Program-made: the position numbers and the translations under genes
Part shown: positions 35,602-48,070 of the stretch, piece after piece
Position numbering within the stretch: the stretch's first letter is position 1
Layout of the letters: the number at the start of each line of letters is the position of its first letter
Origin: Panax quinquefolius
Taxonomy: Eukaryota > Streptophyta > Magnoliopsida > Apiales > Araliaceae
Length of the DNA stretch: 64,000 bases
Assembly (NCBI GenBank): GCA_020205615.1
Contig: CM035153.1
Location: 80,365,853 to 80,429,852 of the forward strand
Direction: 5' to 3'
Notes under the pieces: generated by a model
What the model was told of the DNA's origin: nothing
The model's database searches: none
Seen by the model: only the letters and a program-made list of their open reading frames with translations

Positions 35602-37488
35602 GTGGGATACCCTAAAGAAACATCGAGGTATTATTTCTATCATCCAACTGATCAAAAGGTGTTTGTTGCGAAACATGCTGCCTTCTTTGAAAAGGAGTTT
35701 ATCCTTGAAGGGGTCAGTGGGAGTAAGATATATCTTGAAGAGGTTCAAGAACCACAAAATACTACAGATCAAAATGAGGTACCTAACCAAGTAGAGATTC
35801 CTTCTGTACCACACCCTATTCGTAAATCTGGAGGAGTACCAAAGATACCAGACAGGTATGGACTTGTCATAGAAGATGACAATGAGGTACGCATCATAGA
35901 TGATGATGATCCATTGAATTACGAACAAGCTATGAGTAGTAAAGACTCGAGAAAGTGGCAAGAAGCCATGAAATCCGAGATGGACTCCATGTATGAGAAC
36001 CAAGTATGGACTTTGGTCTCACCACCTGAAGGCATTAAGCCTATTGGGTGTAAATGGGTTTTAAAAGAAAGACTAGAAGCGGCGGCAAGGTAGAGACCTC
36101 TGAGGCCCGGCGGTTGCAAATGGTTTCAAACAAAGACAAGGAGTTGACTATGATGAAACCTTCTCACGATGCAATGCTCATGTCCATTCGGATTTTGCTT
36201 GCGATTGCGACTTACCGTGACTACTGAAATCTGGCGGATGGACGTGAAAACGGCCTTCCTCAATGGGAAACTTGAGGAGGATGTGTATATGACACAACCG
36301 GAGGATTTGTTTCAAAGGTTGGAACAAATCAAGTCATATAACTTCTGAACGATCCATTTATGGATTAAAGCAAGCTTCTCGTAGGTGGAACATCCGTTTT
36401 GATGAGACAATCAAAGAGTTTGATTTTATCAAAATGAGGATGAACCATGTGTGTACAAGAAGGTTAGTGGGAGCGCCGTTTCATTCCTTGTATTATATGT
36501 TGATGATATATTACTTGATAGGGAATGATATTCCTATCTTTGCAATCAATTAAAATCGGTTATCTAAACACTTCTCCATGAAGGACTTGGGAGAAGCATC
36601 CTATATTTTGGGGATAAAGATCTATAGAGATAGATCTAAAAGGATGCTAGGCTTGTCCCAAGGAACGTACATTGACTTGATGCTAAAAGGTTTAGCATGG
36701 AAGATTCAAAAGAGGTCTCATCTTGGAGTGAGCCATGGAATACATCTCTCCAAGAAACAAGCCCCAAAGACACACGAGGAGAGAAACCAGTATGAGTAAG
36801 ATTCCTTATGCTTCAAAGAATAGGATTTATCATGTATGGTATGATATGTACTAGACGGATGTCGCTCATGCACTTAGTGTAACAAGCAGATATCAGTCGA
36901 ATCCAGGAGAAGAACACTAGAAGGCAGTGAAAAATATCCTAAAGTACTTAAGAAGAACTAAGGATGTATTTCTTGTCTACGGTGGGTCTAAATTAAAACT
37001 AGAGGGCTTCACAGACTCAAGTTTTCAAACAGACCAAGATGACAGTAAATCCATTTAGGGTATGTATTTACCTTAAACGGTGGCGCAGTGAGTTGGAAAA
37101 GTTCCAAGCGACAAACGATTCTTTGATTCGATGTGAGAGGCGAGTACATACATAGGCGCAAGTGAAGTCAAAAAGAAGCTGTTTGGATGAAGAAGTTCAT
37201 TACCAAACTTGGTGTGGTTTCTAGCATTAAAGGACCGATGCCTTTGATACGCGACAACATTTGGAGTCACATTGCACAAGCTAAGGAACCCAGTCTCATC
37301 AGAAATCCAAACACGTGTTGCGACGATTTCATTTGATCAGAGAGATCATTGAAAGAGGAGACGTCACCCTAGAGCGTGTGGACTCTCAAGATAATATTGC
37401 AGATTCATTTACTAAAGCGTTAACAAAACAGCAGTTTGATCGTCACTTAGAGAAGATGGGTATGAGATACCACGGCGATTGGCTTTAG
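35602..37488 (+). pseudogene. Y reverse transcriptase and RNase H, broken
   Basis: The first 160 codons (35602-36093) are an open integrase-RT linker and RT start (KWQEAMKSEMDSMYENQVW, GCKWVLKER). After a break come MDVKTAFLNGKLEEDVYM (about 36240-36293), the catalytic YVDDILL (about 36497), KDLGEASYILGIKIYRD (about 36580-36630), and an RNase H half with KEAVWMKKFITKLGVV (about 37170-37220) and a final ADSFTKAL-like region. The frame ends at a TAG at 37486-37488, just before the polypurine tract. I do not assign a copia lineage. Confidence 0.82.
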
Positions 37489-37490
37489 TG

Positions 37491-37502
37491 CAAGTGGGAG
37501 AT
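37491..37502 (+). other. Y polypurine tract
   Basis: CAAGTGGGAGAT, the usual copia plus-strand primer, directly before LTR start TGAAAGTATT. Confidence 0.88.
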
Positions 37503-39364
37503 TGAAAGTATTATGCATACAAGCCAATCATGTATGATGATAAAGCATATACTGTGTAATCAATCTTATTTATTTATTAATAAAAGAATTATTTATTAAA
37601 GGCATTTATTATCTACATGGTGCTGTTTTAATAATATGTGATAAACCTATAGTTTTAAGCAATGCTTTTAGAATCATGATAAGATCATGATAATGAGATC
37701 TAAATTCTTAGATAGCTTAAAACTAAAATGTTCCCAATCAATGGATTACTAAAAAGGGGATTAATGAATCCAGATAGATTGGTACGTCGTTGTTTGCTCA
37801 TTGGATGAGGATGATTGATCTCATCATGATCATTTGTGTGGAGACACTAAAGCAAGTATGTAGGTGCTTATTAGAGAATAAGTTCAACGAGCGTGACTCG
37901 CTAAGGAATACCTAATGGAGTTTTACTTACTGTCAATAGGAATTCTGTAGTGATAGTAATACAAATGATCCTTAGACTTGAGATCATCATAGTATCTTAT
38001 ATATAATGAATTACACTTTGACTTATTCCTTAAGACTCTTAGAGTATATCAAAGGGTATGCTTGGGTGTAATAAGTTATATATGAAGATAATGAATGATC
38101 AATAAAGAATCTACCACTTAGTAGTAAAAAGGAATGTCTATGTGATTCGATAAATGACAACCCGGAATCCTTGGCGAGGTGGAATGAAATTAGAAAGTAG
38201 TTTCTAATTTGCATTCATTAGAGTTAATGCATTTAGGAATCGAAATACATATAATTAAATAAAATAAGACTTGACGAAAGAATTCCATGTCTTATATTTA
38301 ATTGGGACATTGTATGGTGGAAGGATTGAATTGTCATTTAGTAACTATTTACTCAAAGGTTCTTTTATGATTAATGTTGAAATCTATATTATCTCGAAAA
38401 GTCGTTGATCGCTAGGGAGGCTTATCCCTATTGTAGAATAAATATTATTTATTTAAATAAATTATTTGTTTAATTTATTTATTTAAATGAGATTAGAATT
38501 GTTCTAATTGATTTATTCACAACCTAGGTTTAATATGGAGAACCTAAAGGGTCACACCATAAAAGGAAGAATAATTATTTAAGAAGTTAATGGCATAATT
38601 GTAATAATATGTTAAGTATATTTAATTTAATCTATGGTGATAGAATAAATTAAATAGCTTAATATTTATTATTTAATATTTTAGAAATATTAAATATAAA
38701 TTAATAAGAGGAGTCTTATTAATATTATTACAATTATTATTATTTTAATTTCTAAAAGGTTTAGGAATTAATTTAATATAAGTACTCTCATTTATTCCTA
38801 ATTGGATTAGGAAGGAAAATTAGTTAAAGGAGTTTAATTAATTACCCCTAATAGGATTAGGGGAGCCCATTTAATTAAAAGAGTTTAATTAAATAAATAA
38901 TACCTTATTTTAATTAAAATAGGGTTACATGATATCTTTATATAAGAGGAGTCTTATATCAGATATCTGATATACGTAATTCCTAGAGTTGGAGAGTACG
39001 CCTCCTTTTTCTATACTGATAGAAAAAAAACTAGGGTTTGAGCCAATACCCTTCTTCTTGAAAATTATTCTTCTTTGGTGGATCACCTCTGAGGCCCATA
39101 CACTTGGGTGGCTTACATTGATCAAAGGAAGGAATCTACACGGAGATTGAGGAGATCATGAGAAGTAAGAGGTGAACTCGTACCTGAGGAAGCTCGTTTC
39201 TACAAGGGTATGATTTCATAATTTCTTATTCTTCGTTTAATTAATAATATGCATAAAGGATGATCCGGGTAATTGGTTTGTGAAAAATTTTAAAATCTAA
39301 TTTTATTTCGCTTCCGCTAATTTTTTCAATTTGATTGCTACTTTGATTTTCACAAAACCTTACA
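37503..39364 (+). repeat. Y 3' LTR
   Basis: 1862 bp, TGAAAGTATTATGC to ACCTTACA, matching 25914-27780. If the fusion model is right, this LTR and the left one never belonged to the same element, so their divergence does not date an insertion. Confidence 0.88.
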
Positions 39365-40738
39365 CTTCTTCCACCAGCCAACCCTAATGGGAGGGGTTTT
39401 AATGCTACTCAGAAGTGTGCTTATCATGCCGGGGCACCTGGGCATGATACTCAAGATTGTTGGGCCTTGAAGCATAAGATTCAAGATCTAATAGATAATG
39501 GTGAGATCGTGGCCACTAAACTAGATCAATCTCATGTGCAAGACAACCCTCTTCCTCAACACAAAGAAGAAGAGGTCAACATGATCGATTGAGCAGCCTT
39601 GTCGCAAGGTTCCAATTCTAATGGTGAATCATCCCAACCCATCAAAGATGGTGTTGACAAATGGGATTATGCAAAGTTCCAGTTTACCATGGAACAAAAG
39701 ATGAAAGCTCTTTCCAAACAAATTGAACAATTGGCAGAACTGGTGGCCCACCAGCATCAAGTCACACGCCAATTAATCAGGCATGAGCATACTTATCTCC
39801 TTCCTTTTGTTATGAATGCTCCATCAACACCTTCAGAAAGCGAAGCTATGGAGGATAAGGTTGCCAAGCGAGCAAGTGCAAAAGCCCATCGGGATTTTTC
39901 CAATCAAAGGGAATTCACATATTTGGGCCAATCCATGGAAGAGATACTTCAAATGTTGATCAATGAAGGAAGGATTACATTCCTTCTCCCTCCAATCAAT
40001 CCCCGCTCAAGACGGTTCAATCCTTATGAAATGTGTCAATATCATTCACATTCTCGCCGTCACATCACAGAAGAATGATGGGCACTCCGCCATCTCATTC
40101 AGAATCTTATTGATAGCGGTGTCCTACAAATAGCAGATGATTACACTGTGCAGCTTAAGGGTGGGAATGCATGTCCTACCAAATGGAAGGGATCAGTAGC
40201 AGTTATATCCAAAATGGATGATGAGACTGTCAAAGTATTTCCCATACAACCAATTCAACTCAAAGGAGTTAAAAATCCTTTGAAAGTGACCGCACCAAAG
40301 CCAATTTCTTTATATTGCAGACCACAATATCCTGTTGTTAGCTTACACAACGTTTCATGGAATTATGGAGAAGCTGAAGGATCTACGTCTCATACTACTG
40401 CTATAGTGTCGAAGGAAAATCCACTGTATCTTCCGCAACGGATTATTAAACCTACTTGCGAAGCAAAGGGGAAGTTGCCCGTGGAGAAGATTGAAAAATT
40501 CCTCCGCACTATGGGCCACAATGAAGCCAAAGTGGTTTTAAGATTACGAGAAGCTCCACACCATATTTTAATACTGGATTTGGTTTTCTCTTCCGAGGAT
40601 CATCGGAAGATCTTACTAAAGGTTTTAGAAGAAGCCTATTTGCCAAAATCAGTGGACGTGGAAAATTTTCAACATTTGGTTGATCACATTTTCAACAACA
40701 ATGTGATATCCTTCATTGATGACGACATACCTCCCTAA
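39365..40738 (+). pseudogene. T1 late gag and gag-protease linker
   Basis: It begins mid-gene at the copia boundary. Two zinc-finger-like motifs with the same spacing, C-X2-H-X5-H-X4-C, are visible: CAYHAGAPGHDTQDC at about 39417-39461, followed by WALKHKIQDLIDNGE, and CQYHSHSRRHITEE at about 40035-40075, where the final Cys codon is now a TGA stop, followed by WALRHLIQNLIDSG. Between them is a helical, Gln-rich linker (39599-40000). After the second motif a frame of about 196 codons (40148-40738) continues towards protease and ends in a TAA. The motifs are typical of Tat-lineage Gag. Confidence 0.82.
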
Positions 40739-42167
40739 GGGACCGGTCATTGCAAGCCATTGCACATTGCAGTTTTGTCTTCCGGGTATATGCTAGCTGG
40801 AGTTTGATTGATGGAGGCTCATCTCTAAATATCTGTCCTTATGCCACCTTGATAAAGATGAATGTCAATCTCAAGCGGATCCAAAGTAGCCACACGGTTA
40901 TCAGAGCTTTTGACGGATCCCGATAAAATTCCGTTGGAAAGATTAAATTGCCAATTGAGATTGGTCCAAATACATTCAATGTATCCTTCCACGTCCTCAA
41001 GATAGATTCAGGATACAACCTGCTATTGGGAAGACCATGGATACATATGGCTGGAGCTGTTCCCTCCACCTTACATCAACAACTCAAATACATTATCAAC
41101 AACAGTCTAGTCACTGTCAACGCTGAGCCGAATTGTCACGAACAAGGAGCTCTACCAATTATCAGCTTCAATTCAGAAGTTGAGCCAGCCAGTTTCCATA
41201 CTTTCGAAGTGAGTAACAGGCAATACCATTCTATTGGAGCACCACTTCCCGTACCCAAGATTTCTGCTGAGGTTATGTCGGCTACTCAAGAAATGATGTC
41301 ATTGGGTCATCAACCTGAACAATGGCTTGGTAAAGATAAATAGGGTATTAAGCACCCTATCCAAATGTCCAGTCAAATTAGAACAGCCGGACTAGGCTAT
41401 TCTACCAATTCCAGTTACAGGAATCCTCATAAGTACAAGCAGATTCCTCAAGCTTTTGCCGCACGGCGATTTTATATACCTTTACCTCATGAGTTAATGT
41501 AACCTCCAGTAAAGGTGCCTGCTCATGCTGTGGCTATGCTATTTCCGAAACCAGTGCCAATCAAAGCTAAAGAGGTGCTGATTCTTGATCCCGAGACAAA
41601 AGAAAAGGAACGAAAAATGTAAACATGACCTTGCCTTGATGATGGCAGGAATTCGCATCATTGTTCATGATGAACATATAAATAGATACACCCTAGACGA
41701 TGATTGCCCAGATATCATGGTTATCATTCGGGAGAAGGAAGACAATGACGATCCTTCCATCACTGCAGTCTATCAGGACTTTGTCCTCGATAATTGGAGT
41801 AGCACTCCATACATTGGTCAACGAGGGACTCTGAATTTAGATGTGCATGCCCTTGCTGATGATATGCCTTCTCTCCACAAGGGCTGTAACTTTGATGCAA
41901 AGTTGGACTCAAACTTGATGGACATTCGAGAGGACATTGAGACACCTCAAGAGATTAAGGAATTTTTTGCAGACAAACCCAAACCCAATCTTAATCAGAC
42001 CATTCCTTTCAATCTCGGAACCTTAGACAACCCTAAGCTAATCCAGATTGGTTCAGACCTTACCACAAATCAACAGAATGACATGGTTGCACTATTAACC
42101 CAATTCCAGGATATGTTTGCACGGCTTCATGAAGACATGGTGGGTTTGTCCACTCGACAATCGTTCT
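40739..42167 (+). pseudogene. T1 protease and pre-RT linker
   Basis: The aspartic protease region runs on from GTGHCKPLHIAV. The active-site word is LIDGGSSLN at about 40806-40835, reached only through a one-base frameshift just before it. NLLLGRPWIHMAGAVPS (about 41020-41075) is the second conserved protease block. Further stops lie near 40924, 41341 and 41500. From 41585 a 200-codon frame holds the linker to RT (TLNLDVHALADDMPS, MVALLTQFQDMFA). A second frameshift near 42170 leads into RT. Confidence 0.8.
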
Positions 42168-43017
42168 TCATCGCCTTCCCATTAAAGAAGGATTCAAGCC
42201 AGTTAGGCAGAAGCTCAGACGATTGAAACCTAAATGGAGTTTAAAAGTCATAGAGGAAATTGTGAAACAATTTCAAGCTGGCATCATCATGCTGTCTACA
42301 TATCCGGAGTGGATATCCAACATCGTTCCCGTACCTAAACCAGGGGGAAAGGTGCGAGTCTGCGTGGATTATCGGGATTTGAACAAAGCTTGCCTAAAAG
42401 ATAGCTTTCTCGTGCCATTTATCCACATTCTAATTGACAATACTGCTCAATACGACATGTACTCCTTTGCTGATTGTTTTGCGGGGTACCATCAAATTAT
42501 GGTCGCTGAGGAAGATCGTGAGAAAACTACTTTCATCACGCCTTGGGGAACCTTTTGCTACAGACGGTTGTCATTCGGCCTCATCAACGCCAGGGCAACC
42601 TATCAGCGAGCTATGATGGCTCTTTTCCACAATTTAATGCATAAGGAGATAGAGATCTATGTGGATGACATCATTGTCAAATCCCGAAAGGAGGAGGACC
42701 ACTTAGACCATCTCACAAAACTTTTCAACAGGTTGCGTAAGTACAACTTGAAGTTCAATCCCGCCAAGTGCGCCTTTGGTGTTAAGTCAAGCAAGTTGCT
42801 AGGTTTCCTAGTCAGCCACAAGGGGATTGAACTGGATCCTACCAAAATCAAGGCCATCAAGGAAATGCCCATTCCTCAGACAATGAAGGAAATACAGGGA
42901 TTTTTGGAAAGAATCAACTTCATTAGCAGATTCATTTCTCAAGTCACAGCAACCTGTGAGCCAATCTTCAAGTTGTTAAGGAAGAACTCCTCCATGAAAT
43001 GGAAGGATGAGTGTTAG
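42168..43017 (+). pseudogene. T1 reverse transcriptase
   Basis: The best-preserved T1 domain, open for about 280 codons. In order: PVRQKLRRLKPKW, WISNIVPVPKPGGKVRVCVD (about 42310-42368), YRDLNKACLKDSF, PWGTFCYRRLSFGL, then the catalytic YVDDIIVKS (YVDD at 42658-42669), KCAFGVKSSKLLGFLVSHKG, and the thumb and connection region. The frame stops at a TAG at 43015-43017, beyond the polymerase domain. RT copies the element RNA into DNA in the cytoplasmic particle. No active-site loss is visible here. Confidence 0.9.
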
Positions 43018-43970
43018 AAGGACTTCCTCACAATCAAAGAGAAACTGATTAACGCTCCTATTTTGGTACCTCCTAGGGATGATGTTCCCATGTTCATGTA
43101 CATGTCCATAAATGACAATACCATGGGCTGCATGCTGGGGTAGAAAGACAATAGAGGCCAAGAACGAGCTATCTATTACCTCAGTAAAAGATTCAGCACC
43201 AGTGAACACAAGTAAAATCTGATTGAGAAGACTTGTTATGCTTTGGCATGGGCTTCCATGAGGTTATAGCATTACCTCTATGGTCACACAACCCATCTCA
43301 TATCCCAAATGGATCCTCTCAAGTATGTGTTCAATAAGCCCATATTGAATAGTCGACTGTCCAGATGGCAATTGATCCTACAGCAATTTGACATCGTCTA
43401 TATGATGCAAAAGTCTGTCAAAGGTCAAGAAATTGCGGATTAGCTGGCCGTTGCACCTGCAAGGGACTACAAACCCTTGGAAACATACTTCCCCGATGAA
43501 GGGGTAATGGCAATTCAGCTACAACATCAGTACGATACATCCCGTACGTGGAGAATGTATTTTGATGGAGCTGTTCACATAGAAGTCTCTGAGGCTGGAG
43601 CGCTTTTTAATGTCCGATCTGGGGAGCGATATCCGTCATTGTCAAATTGCGGTTTATCGAAGACCAACAACACAACAGTATGAAGGTCAGATGGAAATAA
43701 ACTTGCCCGTTCAATGGGCATCAGGCAGTTAACTGTCTATAGGGATTCCGAATTGGTAATCAAGCAATCCACAGGAATCTATCAAACTAAAGAATTACAT
43801 TTACTGCCTTACCATCGGCAAGTTCTACAGATGGCTTTGGAGTTCAAAGAAATCTCCTTTCTACACATTCCTCGTAGTAGGAATGATTTTGCAGATGCAT
43901 TAGCAACGTTGGCTTCCTTGGTTTACGGACCTGACAAGGAAAACATGCCAAATATCACGTTTGCTTTGCA
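43018..43970 (+). pseudogene. T1 tandem RNase H domains (Ty3-type, then archaeal-like)
   Basis: First domain 43018-43470: APILVPPRDDVPMFMYMSIN, RAIYYLSKRFSTSEHK, EKTCYALAWASMRL and HYLYGHTTH, with five in-frame stops. Second domain about 43530-43960: WRMYFDGAVHIEVSEAGALF, one stop at about 43681, then LARSMGIRQLTVYRDSELVI, LQMALEFKEISFLHIPRSRN and DFADALATLASL, with the acidic residues of an archaeal-like RNase H. Having both is the hallmark of the Tat lineage and supports the classification of T1. Confidence 0.85.
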
Positions 43971-45284
43971 AAAAGCCCCAATCTATGGGAATTACGTTGG
44001 AGAAGTGTCGGATGAGCTACCTCCCATCCACAACCCTTGGTATCAAAGTATCAAGGAATTTCTACGAGATGGATCTACACTCGTTGAGGCGATCCTAACT
44101 GAGAAAAGGCGGATTCATCGACTTGCTATGAAATTCTACCTGAGCAGAGATGCACTCTATAAAAGAGATGCTAGATTAGGTCTCCTCAGATGTCTGGATA
44201 AAGACCAAGCTCAGAGACTCATGGATGAGATCCATGGTAGAGTATGTGGCCCTCACATGAGCGGACCCCTACTTGTTAAGAAAATTCTCAGAACGGGACA
44301 TTATTGGCTTACACTCAAAGCTGACTGTGATGATCACGTCAATAGGTACTATCAATGCCAGATTCATGAGAATGCTATCCACGCCCCTCCAAGGGAACTC
44401 TACAATATGAGTTCGCCATGGCCCTTCTCAATGTGGGGAATGGACGTGATTGGGCCCATCGAGCCTAAAGCCAGTAATTGATATCGATTCATATTCACCA
44501 TGATCGACTACTTTACCAAATGGGTAGAAGCATCATGCTTCCCCAGGGTTACTAAAGAAGTTGTCATTTCTTTCATCAGAAACAATGTCGTGTGTCAATA
44601 TAGACAACCAGAGGTCATTGTATCAGACAATGCTAAGAACCTCAACAACAAAATGATGGAGGAGTTATGCAGAAAATTCCACATCAAACACCTCAACTCC
44701 GTCATCTACCGTCCAAAGATGAATGGTGCTATTGAAGCGGCTAATAAAAACATCAAAAAGATCATGCAGAAAATATCCGCCAATCACAAAGGATGGCCTG
44801 ACCTATTGCCTCTGACTTTATTAGCCTACAGAACATCCATGTGAACTTCCACTGGGGTAGCCCCCTACTCATTAGTCTATGGGATGGAAGCAGTGCTCCC
44901 TATAAAAGTGGAAATGAAATCCCTTAGAGTACTGATGGATGCTCAGTTGGATGAAGACCAATGGGTACAAGGCAGGTATCACCAATTGTCTCTAATAGAC
45001 GAAAGGCGAGCCGCGGCTATCTTCCATGGTCAGTTATATCAGCGAAGGATCGCACGACCATACAACAGAAAAGTCCGACTACGGCAATTTAAACGACATG
45101 ACTTTGTTTTAATGAAGATCATTGACAACCAAGATCAATCTAAGGGAAAATTTGCTCCTAACTAGGAAGGCCCATTTGTTGTCAAGGAAGTATTGATAGG
45201 AGGTGCTCTCAGATTGCAGGAAATGGATGGCGATGAATTTCCACAGCTTATCAACTCGGACACCATGAAACTGTACTATGTCTG
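43971..45284 (+). pseudogene. T1 integrase
   Basis: It follows RNase H without a gap. The zinc region has EIHGRVCGPHMSG (about 44230-44268) and HVNRYYQCQIHEN (about 44337-44375), where the first Cys of the C-X2-C pair reads Tyr. The core has GMDVIGPIEPK, DYFTKWVEASCFPR, VIVSDNAKNL and GAIEAANKN, giving the D, D and E positions. The C-terminal part contains APYSLVYGMEAVLPIKVEM and GPFVVKEV. Stops lie at about 44479, 44842 and 45163. The frame ends at about 45284 with KLYYV. Integrase joins the cDNA to the chromosome. Confidence 0.85.
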
Positions 45285-45446
45285 AAGTTAACATCAAACA
45301 AACATCCTGGTTTTGATCCTCAAATCACCAGTCATTCTAGTTTTGAACCCATTCCTTCTACATACTCTTCTGCCCCTCAGGGAAACATACACTTCAAGCC
45401 AGCAGCCTAGTTTTACCTCAATTCAAACCTTTCATACAATCTCGGT

Positions 45447-45700
45447 TATCCTGAAGACGGGATTTAACCCTTCACAATTTTAGTTATCCTGAAGACGGGA
45501 TTGAACCTTTCACACTTGCAGTTTATCCTGAAGACGGGATAAAACTTTTTTATGCTTGCAGTTTATCCTGAAGACGGGATCAAACTTTTTACACACCTGC
45601 AGTTTATCCCCATTATGGGATCAAACTTTCCTCTCCCCGCAGTATAGCCTGCACATGGGATTCACATTTCTTTTTGCCTTCAATTTGTCCTGAGGGGCGA
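45447..45700. repeat. About 40-bp tandem repeat, seven units
   Basis: TATCCTGAAGACGGGAT or a variant starts at 45447, 45485, 45524, 45564, 45605, 45644 and 45684, spacing 38-41 bp. It decays toward the right. It lies directly after pol in T1, where Retand-type elements are known to carry amplified repeats. Confidence 0.8.
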
Positions 45701-46500
45701 ACTACGTCGTCGACTGATCTCCCGATACACAGAAATGCGTAGGCAACCATATTCTATATGGCCCGGTCGCAACAACAAAAAACAACAAAAATATTTCTGC
45801 CCTTTTTCTACAAAACAACAAAAACAACAAAAATACTTCTACACCCATCTGCCTTCTGCATTCAGCATTGAACCTCCTACACTAGGTTCGAACTACGCAG
45901 ACTTGATCTCCACTTCAATAGGAGTACGTAGGCCACCATTCATGGTGCAGTCTAACCCCTACCAGAACAACATACTTGTCACACGATACTGGGATCAACC
46001 TTCAATTTGCCCCATTTCATCGGTTTCAGATCAAAGGGATGGAATTACCCAACCTCTTCTCACAAATAGAAGATTCGGTGACCATCTAAGCTGCGATCAT
46101 GCCTCAAAGAGCGATACCAACCCATAAGAGGTGGAATTAACTAGGCTTCTCACAAATAGAATATTGGCGACCATCTGTGGCGCGGTCAATCTCAGAGAGG
46201 AAGAAACCACCCTCCTCTCCACTTTTCCATACAGATTCCAGTCCCAAGACACCAAAGATGGTAGGGATTTACAGAAATCAACGATTCGTTCTGAGAGATC
46301 TTGTGATGTCTCAATGTCCATCTATCAAGGATAAGTTCAGAATGCATCACAATCACAAGGCCCTGGAGAAACAGGCAAATATCAAGCAAGTATCAAAGCA
46401 TAACTAAAAGAGAAGTGAATCAAAATATATTTCCCTGCATACATAATACTGTTTGATATATACATTTGTACTGTACATGACAAAATGGCTAAGCTAGTCT
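45701..46500. repeat. T1 post-pol region with longer degenerate repeats
   Basis: A motif of the type GAACTACG...GATCTCC...CGTAGGC occurs at about 45697-45755 and 45889-45935. A second pair, CTTCTCACAAATAGAA followed by a CGACCATCT-like block, occurs at about 46053-46100 and 46146-46190. An ACAACAAAAA-rich stretch is at 45771-45835. No coding frame is convincing. Confidence 0.55.
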
Positions 46501-46522
46501 GTGCAGGAAAATACAAAGCTAT

Positions 46523-48070
46523 CTATAGATCTGTGTGTATGCGGACTATCAGATCTAACATAGCATCCCTCTCTGAAGATGGAGGAAGCACTGAAAGCTC
46601 CTGCCCAAGGGTATCTACACGCGCTAGCAGATCGGAAGCTAACTGCATGGTGGCATAATGTTCATCAATGTATGCACTCACATCGGTAAGGCTGACAGTC
46701 ATCTGGGATCTAACTAAAGTACTATCTGCAATGGCCACATCCCTAGTAGATAAGGCGGCATCCCGCTCCACTATCAATGCATCCCTGGCTGATTTAGCCT
46801 CATCCCTCTCTAACAGAGAAGTATCTCTCTCATCAAAAGCTGTCAACATCGCGGCCCTAGCCTGATCTCTATCATAGGTCATCAGATGTAAGCCCTGCTC
46901 CAAATGTTGTGCCAAATACTAAGTAACAGTGGCACTAGGGGTGGGAGAATCCATCACAAATGCTGGCAGCCCAGCAGTTAAGTCATCGATGGGAATAACA
47001 GCCTCCTCTATAGGCTCATCATCGTTAGAATCAACATCCTGCACTGTGGATACTACCGCAGCCGATGCAGTCTCTGTCTCCATCCATGCGGAATACTCTG
47101 CAGAACAACCTGGATGACTAACAAAAAACTCAGCTAGCTCCCGCTGATCCCAGCAGGCATACAACATGGATCTGTCCTCCGCTGACAAGCGGTGTGACGC
47201 GAAACGCTGACCCACTACCCCCTCATAAGGATGAAAATCCTGAAACTAGTCAAACTGACACATCACTGCCAGTGGGTGGTAAGTAATCATGCCCCTCAAT
47301 CCAGCCAGAGGGAGATAATCCTTGTCCGGAGCATGTGTAATGAAGCTGTAGGGTGAGCTAAGCCCTGAACACGACAATATAGCAAATGGATCCCTAATCC
47401 CTGCCAGAAAAGCTGACCATGATGCAGCATCTCTACACTTCATAGGTTGAAAGGAGTACGACATGGCTATATCATGGGTGAAACTAAACCCCTGCCGTCT
47501 AAATGTGCCAATCGGTCTTAAGTGTGACATAAACCACACATACAGCATGACCGAGCTACCCGTAAACACTCCTACCGGATAAGTGCAGCAGTATGTAGCT
47601 GACCTCAAGGTCTCTGCAACAATAATTAGTACAATGGTACGACCCTACCTGAGAGCTCTCACTGCCATAATGACGCTGATATCCAGCTTATCCATGTACC
47701 GCGGTATAAAGACGTATGACAATACGCATAGAAGCAGTACATCTACTCTGGCTGAATGCCAATGGTCCTCTGGTATGGTGAAATCCCCGGAATGCCGTGC
47801 ATAGCTATCCTCAGCGCCAAACCTGTCAAACAGGAAATGCTGGGATATCACATGGTCAGATGTAATCTCGTCCTGGACCACTCTACGTCTTAATCCGGTG
47901 AGGGTCATGAACTGTCTACTCATGTCTCCAATAGCCATATGCACGCAAGGTCCGTGCTAGCTAAGAAAGATCGTCAACCGTGCATACACCTCCAAAGTAA
48001 GAGTCGACTCACGGGTCCCAAATCGAAAACACCTCTCTCCGATACCCAAAGCTTTCTAGCATGCCCTCTA
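46523..48070 (-). pseudogene. T1 antisense extra gene 2, DUF7745-like with C-terminal coiled coil
   Basis: From 47944 to 46523 one frame of 474 codons is interrupted only by three TAG stops (about 47651, 47228 and 46917). The same frame continues upstream to about 48070 with more TAG codons. Key words in order: RLTIFLS, MSRQFMTLTGLRRRVVQDE, HWHSARVDVLLLCVLSYVFI, PRYMDKLDISVIMAVRALR, SATYCCTYPVGVF, MLYVWFMSHLRPI, LPLAGLRGMITYHPLAVMCQ. The pattern (LYxWxxSHL, then a GIRGxITYxP-like block) recalls the DUF7745 proteins found with plant retroelements; this is from memory. The last 130 codons are rich in ERD and ARD heptads, a likely coiled coil. It lies opposite in strand to gag-pol and downstream of it. 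Confidence 0.6.

Larger units (their letters stand above)
25914..39364 (+). mobile_element. X/Y: composite of two Ty1/copia copies inside T1 gag
   Basis: One LTR at each end (1867 and 1862 bp), but two successive internal regions between them with no LTR in the middle. X has leader, gag and a deleted pol (27781-32985). Y has a partial leader, gag and pol (32986-37502). The bases just outside (gaaac on the left, cttct on the right) are not a target-site duplication, and T1 gag sequence is missing between the flanks. This fits a deletion between two separate insertions. Confidence 0.8.

Noticed and set aside
45447..45700. CRISPR-like direct repeats
   Set aside because: Repeat-to-repeat distance is about 40 bp with similar sequence throughout the unit, no unique spacers, and a plant retroelement context.
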